Notes: generated by a model from the sequence alone, not told the origin. A DNA stretch of 64,000 bases from UBA11358 sp049517655 (GCA_049517655.1 JBEKRQ010000003.1:423063-487062), one strand, 5' to 3'; shown: positions 17,868-27,330, counted from the stretch's first letter. Made by a program: numbers and translations.

Positions 17868-19946
17868 TCAGATGCCGAAGCCGGACGGCTTTTTGGCTTC
17901 AGAATGCTCGTCGAGAACGAGCACGCCGTATGGCGGAAGGTCATAATTACCGGAGAAGGAGCTGTCCGTGAGGTAGTCGTGCATCGGTTTGTAAAATTGG
18001 ATGCGAACGGGCGAATTTTGATGGTTGAGCAGAAAGAAAATGCGCGTGCCTTCCTTCTCGCGCATGCTGACTTCGATGTTTTCGGGCACTTTGAGCATGG
18101 ATGGCAGCCCGCTCATTTGGCGCAGCCAGACGACGAGGTCGATGTAAAAATGCTGGTGGCTCATGGTGCCGATGTAAATAGCCTTGCCGAGGCCGAAAGT
18201 GTTCATGGTCACGGCGGGGATTCCGGCGTAGAAGTCTTTCGCGTAGGTTGCCAAAACTTGGCAGCCTTTGGGTTCGATAAGGTCGCACCAGAGGCGGGCG
18301 GGATGCAAATGGCTGGTCGCGAACACGCCCTTGAATACAAGATGATTTTCCTCGCCGGGCGGAATGGGGTCAAATTCCAAAACTTCCAACCCGAATAAAT
18401 CGGTCATGTCGTTCGGGTAGCCGGTGGCGGGAGCGATGTGATATTCGTTCACGAGTCCGGTGTTGAACGTGCCCACGAGCGTGCCGCCGTTTTGAACGTA
18501 AAGTTTGAGGCGATCCGCTTCGCCCGCGGCGAGCAGGTGCAGCGACGGCGCGAAAACGATTTTGTATCTGGACAAATCCTCGGTCGGGCGCGCGAAATCC
18601 ACAAGGATGTTACGGTCATGCAGCGCGTTGTAGATAAGTTGAATGTGCTCGCGCAGGTTGAAGAATTTGTTTGGCTGCATCGGCTGTTGCAGGGCCCAAT
18701 CATTTTCATGGCTGTAAAGGATGCAAACCTCGGCCGCGACTTTTGTGTCTTTGAGCGTGGGTGCGAGGATTTTCAGTTCTTCGCCGATCTGGCTGATTTC
18801 CTTGAAGACGCGCATGTTGTCTTCGAGATGGTGTGGCAGAACCGCGCCGCAAAATTTTTCGTTGCCGATGCGTGGCTGTCGCCAGCAATGGTAAAGGACA
18901 CCGCATGCGCCACGTGCAATGAGTTGATACGTGAACAGCCGGGTGATGCCGGGTCGCACCAGCGAGTTGACGTCCTGCCAATTGACCTGACCGGCTTTTT
19001 GTTCAATGACCCAGAAGCCACAATCGCCGTCGGGCGTTTTGATGTTCGATTTTTTGAGTGAGCGGAGAATGTCAATGTCGCAGGCCGATTCTGCGGATAT
19101 GGTTTTAATCGCAGGATTGCTCTCAACGGAGACGAAATCCACAGCCGCTGCCATGTCGAAATGGTCGAAATTCTTGTGAAGCGCGCGCAGATTGACAGTG
19201 ACGGGATGTTTGGGGCAAAGCTTGCGCAGCACGTCGGCCTGCATTCGAACGAAAGCGACAATGGCGTCGCTGCAAAACCGATACCAGTCCAGTAACAATG
19301 CGGGGTTATGTGCTGTGGGCGCGGACATGGGCATGGGCACGTCGTCGAACGAAGCAACGATTTGTCCCAAGTAACACAAACCGAGTTGATCGTTGAGAGC
19401 CTTGACGGTCTTGTATTTCAACTTCAGCCAGTTCTGCCATTCGAGGCGCGAATCTTCGTTGAACGACCACTCGGTTTGGTGTTCACCGAGGCCGCTGTCA
19501 ATTTGCCAGGCAATGAGTTGCTGATGATCACCGAGTGCTTGGGCCATGTTTTCTACAAGATGCTTGGAGGCATTCCAATAAGCGTCGTTGTTAAGGCAAA
19601 CCGCGCGGCGCGTGCCTTCGTGCTTGACCAAACCGTGTTCGTCGAGCGGTAAAATTTCAGGATGCTTTTTCGCCAGCCAAATCGGTGGAGCTGCGGTAGG
19701 TGTGCCAAGGACAACTTTGATATTATGATCTTCCATGATGTCCATGACGCGGCGCAACCACAGAAAATCGTATTTGCCTTCTTCAGGTTCGCAAATGCCC
19801 CAGGAACATTCGCCGATGCGGACAACGTTAATGCCAGCCTCGGCCATCATCTGAGCATCGCGTTCCCAAGCCCCCTCGGGATTGTCAGCTGTGCCGCTGT
19901 AAGGGAAGACCCACAGCTCAGGATAATAATCAACGCCAAAAAACAT
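17868..19946 (-). CDS. GH42-family beta-galactosidase, divergent acid/base motif
   Basis: 692 residues with GH42 layout: TIM barrel (1-390), trimerisation/GATase-like domain (about 400-610) and small C-terminal beta domain. The start GVDYYPELW, Cys- and Trp-rich AWQID (146-150) and nucleophile motif FWVIEQKAGQVNW (Glu315) are clear. The acid/base motif, normally WQ-[IV]-DNE, reads WQIDSGLGEH, so the usual NE pair is missing; Glu155 is the nearest acid. No signal peptide, so probably cytoplasmic, acting on imported oligosaccharides. It may have a different substrate or mechanism from classical lactases. Confidence 0.85.
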   Translation of the reverse strand: MFFGVDYYPELWVFPYSGTADNPEGAWERDAQMMAEAGINVVRIGECSWGICEPEEGKYDFLWLRRVMDIMEDHNIKVVLGTPTAAPPIWLAKKHPEILPLDEHGLVKHEGTRRAVCLNNDAYWNASKHLVENMAQALGDHQQLIAWQIDSGLGEHQTEWSFNEDSRLEWQNWLKLKYKTVKALNDQLGLCYLGQIVASFDDVPMPMSAPTAHNPALLLDWYRFCSDAIVAFVRMQADVLRKLCPKHPVTVNLRALHKNFDHFDMAAAVDFVSVESNPAIKTISAESACDIDILRSLKKSNIKTPDGDCGFWVIEQKAGQVNWQDVNSLVRPGITRLFTYQLIARGACGVLYHCWRQPRIGNEKFCGAVLPHHLEDNMRVFKEISQIGEELKILAPTLKDTKVAAEVCILYSHENDWALQQPMQPNKFFNLREHIQLIYNALHDRNILVDFARPTEDLSRYKIVFAPSLHLLAAGEADRLKLYVQNGGTLVGTFNTGLVNEYHIAPATGYPNDMTDLFGLEVLEFDPIPPGEENHLVFKGVFATSHLHPARLWCDLIEPKGCQVLATYAKDFYAGIPAVTMNTFGLGKAIYIGTMSHQHFYIDLVVWLRQMSGLPSMLKVPENIEVSMREKEGTRIFFLLNHQNSPVRIQFYKPMHDYLTDSSFSGNYDLPPYGVLVLDEHSEAKKPSGFGI

Positions 19947-20048
19947 AACCTCTGCCTACGGGCATGGGTAAAACTTTAGAAACAAACCGCCGCGCTTGCA
20001 ATCCAAAAGTCGCAGGAGTTGCGGCAAGCAAAAAGGAAGGAATGAATT

Positions 20049-20822
20049 TTATTTGCCGAATAAATTGCCAATCCCTTTGGTGATTTTGTTGACACCTTTG
20101 CCAACGGCTTTCCCGGTATCTTTACCCAGCTTCCCGGCATTATTGCCAATGTCGGTGACGGCGCTGCTGACGGCCTTGAGCGTGGCGGAGGTGATGGCGT
20201 CGAGCACGCACCGGGTCAAATCGGTAGCGGTAAGGCCCTCGTTGCCCTTGCCCAAATCTGTGAGATGAATTAGTGGCAAAGGGAGTGTCATGCCACCCAA
20301 GCCTGTGAAGTTGACATGAACCTTGGCGCCGGTGATCAAGACGTCATCCACTTCATATTTCCTGGCCGGTTTGGCTTGAGATGTTGCGTTTGTAGAAGCC
20401 GGACCGCCCTTTTTGGCCGTAGCATTGACGTTATCCATGATTTTGCTGAGATTATTTTCTCTGAGACCGCCTTCAAAGGTGATTTCCAGCGCTTCGATGC
20501 GCACCGAACGCACGACGATTTTGTCCGATAAAACCGAAAGTGGATTTACACCGACGGCAGCCGAGCCGGCGCTGATGGCGTGCGGTGTTTTGTAACCTTC
20601 CGGGTTGCCGACGACGAGGCCCTTGACTTTGGCCGAGCCGGTCAGCAACGACAAGTGCACCCCGTCCAATTTGACGGAGACTTTGGCGATCTCCAGGCCG
20701 ACCGTTTCAATGCCTTTTTTCGCGATGTCGTCAAGAAACACGTCGGCGACGATTGCGCTCCCGATAATAAGAATGATCAAGACAATGACAGCACCCCACA
20801 AAATTCTTTTAATCCTTTTCAT
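20049..20822 (-). CDS. AsmA-like membrane-anchored protein
   Basis: 257 residues: one N-terminal membrane segment (about 8-30) followed by an AsmA/DUF748-like beta region (VSVKLDGVHLSLLTGSAKVKGLVVGNPEGY; IVVRSVRIEALEITFEGG). The C-terminus is Gly/Lys-rich with repeated GK.GK.VGKGV-type sequence that looks amphipathic. AsmA-like proteins act in envelope lipid transport. At 257 residues it is much shorter than the large members, so it represents a single-module version. Confidence 0.6.
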   Translation of the reverse strand: MKRIKRILWGAVIVLIILIIGSAIVADVFLDDIAKKGIETVGLEIAKVSVKLDGVHLSLLTGSAKVKGLVVGNPEGYKTPHAISAGSAAVGVNPLSVLSDKIVVRSVRIEALEITFEGGLRENNLSKIMDNVNATAKKGGPASTNATSQAKPARKYEVDDVLITGAKVHVNFTGLGGMTLPLPLIHLTDLGKGNEGLTATDLTRCVLDAITSATLKAVSSAVTDIGNNAGKLGKDTGKAVGKGVNKITKGIGNLFGK

Positions 20823-20877
20823 AAACTTGATGATTTAATACTTCGTCCGGTTTTTGCCAGCAAATTTCCGCATGTTG

Positions 20878-21276
20878 TCAGGATGCGACAAGTGAGAGAG
20901 TTACTTCGACGAGTTTGTGAATTTGATATGGCTTGGTCAGAAAGTGGTCGGGTTTGATTGGCGAATTGGCATAAATGCTTTCGTTCACCGTGCCGCTGAG
21001 AAGAATGGTTTTTTGCTGCGGGTTAAGCCGCTTGCATTCACGAATCAAATCCAAGCCGCTCATCCCGGCCATGGCGTAATCGGTTATGACGACGTCGGGC
21101 GGCGGTTTGGCGGCAACATATTCACTCAACGCCTTTTTGGGATCGTGAAACAGGTGCACCCGAAAACCCGCCGCCCCCAAAATCGTTTCAGCAAGATTAA
21201 GCAACATCGGCTCATCGTCCACCACGAAAATTGTGGGAGACGAGCCGGCAACCCCATTATTTTTAAGCTGACTCAT
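20878..21276 (-). CDS. Single-domain response regulator (CheY-like)
   Basis: 132 residues forming a receiver domain only. The acidic pocket is in FVVDDEP, the phospho-acceptor Asp in VVITDYAMAGMSGLD, the switch Thr/Ser in ILLSGT and the conserved Lys in FLTKPYQ. No output domain or kinase is adjacent, so its partner is unknown. Confidence 0.92.
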   Translation of the reverse strand: MSQLKNNGVAGSSPTIFVVDDEPMLLNLAETILGAAGFRVHLFHDPKKALSEYVAAKPPPDVVITDYAMAGMSGLDLIRECKRLNPQQKTILLSGTVNESIYANSPIKPDHFLTKPYQIHKLVEVTLSLVAS

Positions 21277-21418
21277 GCTGTCCTAAAGTAGAAGAACACA
21301 TTCGCAATTTAACAGCAAGGGCATTTAGATAGGTGAAATTCCCGTTGCGTCCCGCACTTTTTCACCCTAGTCTGGTCTAAGCAATGAAATCGTCGCCACG
21401 AAACAGGGATTTGCTGCT

Positions 21419-22702
21419 ATGAAAACAAAATCAGCGTCCACGCCAGCGAAGAAGAAAAAAACCATACGCACTGTGCGTCCACGCCGCGTCGCCGAAGTCC
21501 CGCCGGAGGGAATTGCCAAAATTGCTTCCCTCAAAGCCAGGATCAAGCGCACCACCAGGTTGAAAGCCGCAACCATTCATCGCACCCGCGTCCGCCGCAA
21601 AAAAATTGAAGTTCCGTCCATTTTGCTCGAAGGCGATCATCCTGCATCACCGGTTGTCAGCGGTCCCGGCCAAAAATATGCGCTCGGCCCCGTGCCGCCA
21701 TCGCGGCATTTTGAAACGGCGGAAGCCGAATTGCCCGAGGCTTATGGCACGCGCCAATTATTTCTGGCCGCGCGCGATCCGCACTGGCTTTATGCGCATT
21801 GGGATTTGACTCGTGAGCAACAATTGCACTGCAACGCGCGTTCAGCCGACGGTCATCTTGTTTTGCGCATTTACGCGGGCAAGGTGGAAGGCCATCCGAT
21901 TTACGAAATTCATGTTCATCCCGAGTCGCGCCACTGGTTTGCGCACGTCGAACGGGCCGGCGATTCCTACGCAGCCGCACTCGGCTACTATTCCTCACCC
22001 GGTAGATGGGTGCGCGTTGCTGCTTCTGGTTCCACCGTCACGCCTCCCGACGCTGTTTCGTCGGAGAGTAGCGCTGAATTCGCCACGATTCCCTTTGAAT
22101 TTCCGTTCGCCAAATTAATGGAAATCGTCAAAGCCGCCGTGTGCGAGAATCTTTCCCTGGCGCAGGCGATTGAAGAACTCCGGCGGCAGGGCCATCCCGA
22201 ATTGCCGCACGCGGTTTCCCGTCCGCTTTCGTCCTGGACATCGCAACAAGAACAGGCGCTGGCGAAAATCATCAACATTGACGACGTCCGACGCGTGTGG
22301 ATGGGTTCGCTCGAAATCACGGAGTTGATTCGCCGCCGACTCGCCCACGAGATTTCATCACTTGGCGTTTCGAGCCTTTCAAGTCCGTTCGGCGGCGTCG
22401 AGCAACCAAAGGGTTTCTGGTTCAACGTCAACGCGGAATTGATCATCTACGGCGCGACCGAGCCGACGGCCAAAGTCACGCTTGGCGGTCATGAAATCAA
22501 ATTGCGACCCGACGGCTCGTTCAGCTACCGCTTCGCGCTGCCGGATGGAAAATATAATTTACCCGCGGTGGCCGTTTCCGCCGACAACACGGAAGCGCAG
22601 GCGGCGGATTTGAAATTCAGCCGCGAAACCGAATATATCGGTGACGTCGGCGCGCATCCGCAAGACCCCGCACTCAAAACGCCGCTGCCTGAAAACATTT
22701 GA
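21419..22702 (+). CDS. DUF4912-domain protein
   Basis: 427 residues. The first 65 are very basic (Lys/Arg/Thr-rich, KKKKTIRTVRPRR), perhaps nucleic-acid or polyanion binding. Residues about 95-200 match DUF4912 (LFLAARDPHWLYAHWDLTREQQ; LRIYAG). A C-terminal beta domain near 330-410 (FWFNVNAELIIYGATEPTAKVTLGG) resembles the Ig-like module common in these proteins. It stands directly upstream of a small membrane protein and a GH57 branching enzyme; this trio suggests a link to glycogen-type glucan metabolism, but the function is unproved. Confidence 0.8.
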   Translation: MKTKSASTPAKKKKTIRTVRPRRVAEVPPEGIAKIASLKARIKRTTRLKAATIHRTRVRRKKIEVPSILLEGDHPASPVVSGPGQKYALGPVPPSRHFETAEAELPEAYGTRQLFLAARDPHWLYAHWDLTREQQLHCNARSADGHLVLRIYAGKVEGHPIYEIHVHPESRHWFAHVERAGDSYAAALGYYSSPGRWVRVAASGSTVTPPDAVSSESSAEFATIPFEFPFAKLMEIVKAAVCENLSLAQAIEELRRQGHPELPHAVSRPLSSWTSQQEQALAKIINIDDVRRVWMGSLEITELIRRRLAHEISSLGVSSLSSPFGGVEQPKGFWFNVNAELIIYGATEPTAKVTLGGHEIKLRPDGSFSYRFALPDGKYNLPAVAVSADNTEAQAADLKFSRETEYIGDVGAHPQDPALKTPLPENI

Positions 22703-22707
22703 TCCCC

Positions 22708-22956
22708 ATGGACACACCCAACCGCGGAGCATTGATGTTGGTTTATCTCGTTGCCGTTGCCCTGATAGGTTGCGGCCTGATTGATTTAAGTTTGCACTGG
22801 CTCAAAGGTTTGCATCCTGTCGGAGGTTCATTGCAGGGTGCACCAATGCGTGCTTCGGACTTTGTGTTCCCAACCATTTTCTTCATGCTGGGCGTTGTCG
22901 TTTTGATCAAAGCTCACTCCATCGCGGAATGGATTTCAAACAAGCTTGACGAATGA
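22708..22956 (+). CDS. Small two-TM membrane protein
   Basis: 82 residues with two membrane segments (about 8-28 and 48-68) and a short acidic tail. Its stop overlaps the start of the GH57 gene (ATGA), and it follows the DUF4912 stop by 5 bases, so it is translationally coupled with both. No family recognised. Confidence 0.7.
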   Translation: MDTPNRGALMLVYLVAVALIGCGLIDLSLHWLKGLHPVGGSLQGAPMRASDFVFPTIFFMLGVVVLIKAHSIAEWISNKLDE

Positions 22957-24554
22957 GCGGCGAACTCCGTTGGCCTCAGGGTTATTTATCCCTCGTTTTG
23001 CACGCGCATTTGCCGTTCGTGCGTCATCCGGAGCATGAAAATTTTTTGGAGGAGAGATGGCTCTTCGAGGCCGTCACCGAAACTTACGTGCCGCTGCTGC
23101 AGATTCTCAATGGCTGGCGGCGCGACGGCATGGCCGCGCGCCTGACACTCTCACTCTCGCCGACACTTTGCGCAATGCTGCTCGACCCGCTGTTGTGTGG
23201 CCGTTACGAACGGCACTTGGACAGTCTCATTGAACTGGCCCAAAAGGAGATTCGTCGCACACATTGGGACCGCGCCTTCCGCGAACTCGCCTGGATGTAT
23301 CATCGTCGGTTCACTTTGGTTCGCGATACATGGCACGCCCATGGCGGCAATCTCGTCGGCACATTTCGGAAATTTCAGGACGAAGGCCGCATCGAAATCA
23401 TCACCACCGCCGCGACGCACGCGCTGCTGCCGCTGCTGGCAAATCATCCACCGTCCATTCGCGCCCAGATTCTGACCGCCCGCGACCACTACCGTGGTTG
23501 CTTTGGGCGCGACCCGGTCGGCATCTGGCTGCCCGAATGCGCCTATGTGGACGGCGTCGAAAAATTCTTGCAGGAGGTGAACATCCGCTGGTTTATTCTC
23601 GACACGCATGGCGTGCTCCACGCGCATCCGCGCCCGCGTTACGGCACCTTCGCGCCGATTTTTACGCCCGGCGGCATCGCTGCGTTCGGGCGCGACTACG
23701 ATTCCTCGCGGCAAGTTTGGAGCAAACATGAAGGGTATCCCGGCGACGCGCGCTACCGCGATTTCTACCGCGACGTCGGTTTCGATCTCGATTTTGACTA
23801 CGTAAGACCGTATTTGCCGTCACCGGAAAATCGCGGGTTCACAGGCATCAAGTATTACCGCATCACCGGCGGAGCAGGGGACAAGGAAATTTATCAACGT
23901 GACCGCGCTTTGCAGGCTGCCGCTGAACATGCCGGACATTTTCTGAATGAGCGGATCATGCAAATTCAGCGTGTCGCCGGACTTTTGGATCGTCCGCCGC
24001 TCGTCGTCGCGCCCTATGACGCTGAATTATTCGGTCACTGGTGGTATGAAGGGCCGGAATTTCTCGACTTCTTCGCGCGCAAACTTTTTTACGACCAAAA
24101 AACCGTCGCGCTCGTCACGCCGGGCGAATATCTGCACCGGCATCCGACAAATCAAATCGCCACCCCGAGCGCGTCCAGTTGGGGTGAGGAAGGCTACTTG
24201 CGCGCGTGGCTGAACGAATCGAACGAATGGATTTATCCGCACCTGCAAATTGCGCAGGAACGAATGACCGGCCTCACGCGGAAATTTCCAAAGGCGACTG
24301 GTTTGAAAGCGCGCGCGCTGCGCCAGGCCGCGCGCGAATTGCTGCTTGCGCAGGCCAGCGACTGGCCGTTCATTTTGCGTACCGGCACCAGTCCTGATTA
24401 TGCGCGCCGCCGCGTGAAAGATCATTTGCTCCGCTTTATCGCCCTGCACGATCAACTCACCGCCACGGGCGTGGACGAAAAATGGCTGCGCGAAGTCGAG
24501 TCGCGCGACAACCTGTTCCCCAAAGCAGATTGGAATTATTGGAAACAGCGATGA
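22953..24554 (+). CDS. GH57-family 1,4-alpha-glucan branching enzyme (DUF1957 C-terminal)
   Basis: 533 residues. The GH57 nucleophile Glu195 is in GIWLPECAYVDG and the acid/base Asp356 in VAPYDAELFGHWW; the N-terminal LHAHLPFVRHPEHENFLEERW is the family hallmark. The C-terminal half carries the DUF1957 helical region with SSWGEEGYLRAWLNE. It introduces alpha-1,6 branches into glycogen-like glucans. Last gene of the DUF4912 - small membrane protein - GH57 operon. A decayed copy of its 3' end lies downstream at 25162-25289, on the far side of a GIY-YIG gene. Confidence 0.92.
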   Translation: MSGELRWPQGYLSLVLHAHLPFVRHPEHENFLEERWLFEAVTETYVPLLQILNGWRRDGMAARLTLSLSPTLCAMLLDPLLCGRYERHLDSLIELAQKEIRRTHWDRAFRELAWMYHRRFTLVRDTWHAHGGNLVGTFRKFQDEGRIEIITTAATHALLPLLANHPPSIRAQILTARDHYRGCFGRDPVGIWLPECAYVDGVEKFLQEVNIRWFILDTHGVLHAHPRPRYGTFAPIFTPGGIAAFGRDYDSSRQVWSKHEGYPGDARYRDFYRDVGFDLDFDYVRPYLPSPENRGFTGIKYYRITGGAGDKEIYQRDRALQAAAEHAGHFLNERIMQIQRVAGLLDRPPLVVAPYDAELFGHWWYEGPEFLDFFARKLFYDQKTVALVTPGEYLHRHPTNQIATPSASSWGEEGYLRAWLNESNEWIYPHLQIAQERMTGLTRKFPKATGLKARALRQAARELLLAQASDWPFILRTGTSPDYARRRVKDHLLRFIALHDQLTATGVDEKWLREVESRDNLFPKADWNYWKQR

Positions 24555-24566
24555 GCGCCGAAGGTT

Positions 24567-24617
24567 GCCTAACAATCTGAAGCTCGGTCGCGCAGCTGGA
24601 AACTTCGCACTTTAGCT
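24567..24617 (-). other. Possible decayed attC-like half site beside the GIY-YIG gene
   Basis: GCCTAACAATCTGAAGCT at 24567 matches the outer end of the attC sites of the array 3 kb away (GCCTAACGATCCAAAGCT) at most positions. The GIY-YIG stop codon lies in TTTAGCT at 24611, where array cassettes have GTTAGGC. The arms in between no longer pair properly. Suggestive only. Confidence 0.3.
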
Positions 24618-25004
24618 CTCCAATCGGTCGTTGCAAACCGGCTGCCAACAAAGAATCAAATCCCGTTCCTCCGAACATCGGGCAGCCTGACCTTCGTTGG
24701 AAATATGAACGTGGATATGAGTTGCGCCATTGTGGATTGCAAGAGTTTGTTTCTCAAAACCCTCGAGCCGTTGGCGAAGGTCTCTCGTTTGAGCTATGTA
24801 AAGCGGAGTCCAGCTGCCGTCTTCAGATTGTTTGGCATAGATATAATTGGCTGGCTCCGGATTGAAGGAAGCGTCAATGGGATAAATCTCATATTTATAT
24901 TCCTTGCCGGACTTGCCGGGCCAATTGATATGGAAATCCCCTTCAGCACTCCCCGCACTCTCTGCTTTGTGGCGACGACTTAATAATTTTTTTACCAAGC
25001 TCAC
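24612..25004 (-). CDS. GIY-YIG-type nuclease-like protein
   Basis: 130 residues. The C-terminal 85 show a degenerate GIY-YIG signature: ANYIYAKQ for GIY, PLYIAQTRDLRQRL for YIG plus the conserved Arg, EERDLI with the catalytic Glu, and QPVCN with the terminal Asn. The N-terminus is short and basic. It is convergent with the branching-enzyme gene and lies between that gene's true 3' end and a decayed second copy of the 3' end. Stand-alone GIY-YIG proteins include homing-type endonucleases; mobility is inferred from the repeat. Confidence 0.65.
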   Translation of the reverse strand: MSLVKKLLSRRHKAESAGSAEGDFHINWPGKSGKEYKYEIYPIDASFNPEPANYIYAKQSEDGSWTPLYIAQTRDLRQRLEGFEKQTLAIHNGATHIHVHISNEGQAARCSEERDLILCWQPVCNDRLES

Positions 25005-25161
25005 CCTGTATTGATTAGAACACTTAATAAAAGTTCTGTCAAGTTGTTTTAACCCTATTTATTGGGTGGTGTCGAGGTCTCTGACGATCAAGAGCTTAGA
25101 CATCCCGATTCATCAGGACGCGCCAAGTTCACGACAACAACAAAACTCAAATCCGCAACAA

Positions 25162-25289
25162 GACCATCTGCTCCGCTTTATCGCCCTGCACGATTAACTC
25201 ACCGCCACGAGCGTGGGGACGAAAAATGGCTGCGCGAAGTCGAGTTGCGCGACAACCTTTTTCCCAGAGTGAGTTGGAATTGTTGGAAG
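25162..25289 (+). repeat. Decayed duplicate of the 3' end of the GH57 gene
   Basis: About 128 bases align to 24420-24545, the last 42 codons of the branching-enzyme gene, with scattered substitutions and one inserted G that breaks the frame. For example, CTCCGCTTTATCGCCCTGCA is identical in both. The two copies are direct repeats that bracket the GIY-YIG gene. The rest of the 25005-25347 gap holds no gene that I can see. Confidence 0.9.
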
Positions 25290-25347
25290 TAACTCAATAC
25301 GAAACCGAAGCCTGTTCTGATGTTGGCGGGATCGGACCGGAAAATGC

Positions 25348-27207
25348 TCATTGGCGGAGTGGATAAGCACCGGGAGTGCGCGATTCCTGTTCCGTCCAGC
25401 CCAGCAACTGCTGGATTTCAGCAGGTAGAGGGACTAATGCCGGCCCCTCAAAGTTCCGGATCAATTCGTAATTATCCAATGCCGGGCATTTGAGGACGGA
25501 CCCGAAACAATTGGTCAAATACAGGCTATGGGCCTCGAATTCCGGATGCGATTTCCGCATTTCTTCGAGCGTCCTGAACTCGACCTGACAATTGTTGTTG
25601 TCCTCCGGACTCCACACGATCAGGGCATGTGCGTCCGCGTCGCCGTTGCGCACATAGACATTCCCGTCAAGCTGTGTGACCTGCGGCTTGGTGAGTTTTC
25701 CACACAGTGGTTTCATTTGCTCGAACCGCAGGAGAGGCTTGTAGAACTGTGCGTCCGCTGTCAGCAAATTGCCGACAAAAACGTGTCCCTCGCGTTTGTC
25801 CACGTCCGGGCCGGTGCTGGCATGCCAGCCGAAGTGATCGTTGGTCGCGCTTCGATCCGTGCGCTCGAAGGATGCGACGGTGTTGATCAGGGTGTTGTGA
25901 TAGACGCGGACGTTGGAACTGTTGAGCACGCGGACGCCGTGGTCGCAATTGACGAACACGTTGCCGGCGCAGATCGCGCCCTTGGAGATTTCAAAGAAGA
26001 ATCCATCAATGGCGTCCTGTACCCAGTTGTTGACGAACACACCGTCAACATTCCCCACATCATACCAGATGCCGTTTGAGTCCGGTTGATCGAGAACGAA
26101 GTTGTCGCGGCAGGTGACGCGGTGGCACTGGTCGAAGATTTTCACTGCTCCGGGAAAATATCCGGTGATTTTTCCGACGTTGTTCCGGGTGAAAATGTTT
26201 TTCTCCAGGAGGCAATCGGACGAGCTGATGATGTAGATGCCTTCCGTGCCGGTGTCGCTGATGAGACAATGCCGGACGGTCAGTTTGTCTCCGCGGAAGT
26301 AACCGGCCACCCGTGAGCAATGGGAAATCGTCACGTCCTCCAGCGTCGTGCCGACCACGTCCTTACCGAAGGTGGCGGGATCGGCCAAGCCTTGGGCCTC
26401 CTTGCCTTCTACTTCGAGCGCACGGTAGGCATACTGGGTGAACGTGATGCCGCGAATCACCGGTCCCTTATGGTCCGATGTCTTGTCATGACAGGAGTTG
26501 GTCGTCCAAGTGAGCGCGCCGTCGAAAGCAGTGATTTCAACCAAACAGTTTGCCGGATTGATGCCGATGTAAACCTGGTTGGTATTGTAATCAATGTAAT
26601 ACGACTGCTCGTCAACCTCTCCTTCCCAGCCGACTGCCTTCAACTGTTGGCCATCAATGAATACCATGTCGTTGTTGAAACGATAGAGCGGCGTCTTTTT
26701 GCCAAAGTGTTCGCGCGACCACCAGTCAGCCGGTTTGGCTGGAAACAGATGCGGCCATGCGATCCGCCACAGGCCGTTGCCCAAGGAGGTCCAATTCGTG
26801 GCCACCTGCGTTCCTTTTAAGACCGGATGCTCGTCGGCGTAGGGTTGCAGGGTGATCCCCTGGTTTAACTTCATACCGCCAGCACGGTAGGTTCCACCGC
26901 GCAGCACGATCGCATCGCCGGTCACCACCCGCTCCATGGCCGCCTCGATAGTGGTGGGTTGGTCCAGTGTCGTTCCGGGGATATAGTCCTGTCCATCGGG
27001 CGCCACGTAATAAATGTGCGCGGCCTCCTTGGGCAGATCATAGTTCTGCTGGATCGGACCATAAGGACCGCCGGAGGGTTGGGCCTGCCCAGTTAATGCC
27101 CCAAGCAGAAGGAAAAGAAGAGTGTAACAGATCAAGGGCGACGTATTTGTCGAACCATTCCGCCAAGGGCGGTTCCGGGAGGGTTTTTGTGCGGGGTGCG
27201 AGTTCAT
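25348..27207 (-). CDS. Secreted right-handed parallel beta-helix protein
   Basis: 619 residues: signal peptide (SPLICYTLLFLLLGALTGQAQ), a DUF1565-like entry (IYYVAPDGQDYIPGTTLDQPTTIEAAM), then many beta-helix coils (VTISHCSRVAGYFRGDKLTVRHCLISDTG...; VRVLNSSNVRVYHNTLINT). Proteins of this shape include pectate lyases and polysaccharide lyases; catalytic residues are not identifiable, so the substrate is unknown. ATG 27207 is chosen because upstream codons to 27285 add a non-signal extension. It borders the cassette array. Confidence 0.82.
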   Translation of the reverse strand: MNSHPAQKPSRNRPWRNGSTNTSPLICYTLLFLLLGALTGQAQPSGGPYGPIQQNYDLPKEAAHIYYVAPDGQDYIPGTTLDQPTTIEAAMERVVTGDAIVLRGGTYRAGGMKLNQGITLQPYADEHPVLKGTQVATNWTSLGNGLWRIAWPHLFPAKPADWWSREHFGKKTPLYRFNNDMVFIDGQQLKAVGWEGEVDEQSYYIDYNTNQVYIGINPANCLVEITAFDGALTWTTNSCHDKTSDHKGPVIRGITFTQYAYRALEVEGKEAQGLADPATFGKDVVGTTLEDVTISHCSRVAGYFRGDKLTVRHCLISDTGTEGIYIISSSDCLLEKNIFTRNNVGKITGYFPGAVKIFDQCHRVTCRDNFVLDQPDSNGIWYDVGNVDGVFVNNWVQDAIDGFFFEISKGAICAGNVFVNCDHGVRVLNSSNVRVYHNTLINTVASFERTDRSATNDHFGWHASTGPDVDKREGHVFVGNLLTADAQFYKPLLRFEQMKPLCGKLTKPQVTQLDGNVYVRNGDADAHALIVWSPEDNNNCQVEFRTLEEMRKSHPEFEAHSLYLTNCFGSVLKCPALDNYELIRNFEGPALVPLPAEIQQLLGWTEQESRTPGAYPLRQ

Positions 27208-27307
27208 TTCGGTTTCTTTCAATGGATGATGATAAACAAATTTCACAACCGAGCCAAATTTGCAAAAACAGTGGCTTACTGACAAGTCCCAATGCTGTTT
27301 ATCGGGA

Positions 27308-27330
27308 TTGGCTCCAGCGCGGTGTTAGGC
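27308..27330 (-). other. attC half site, left end of cassette array
   Basis: TTGGCTCCAGCGCGGTGTTAGGC-type right half (ending GTTAGGC 27324-27330) identical to the complete sites of the array, but with no matching GCCTAAC arm on the left. It marks the broken left boundary of the array. The TAA stop of the next cassette gene lies inside it. Confidence 0.75.
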
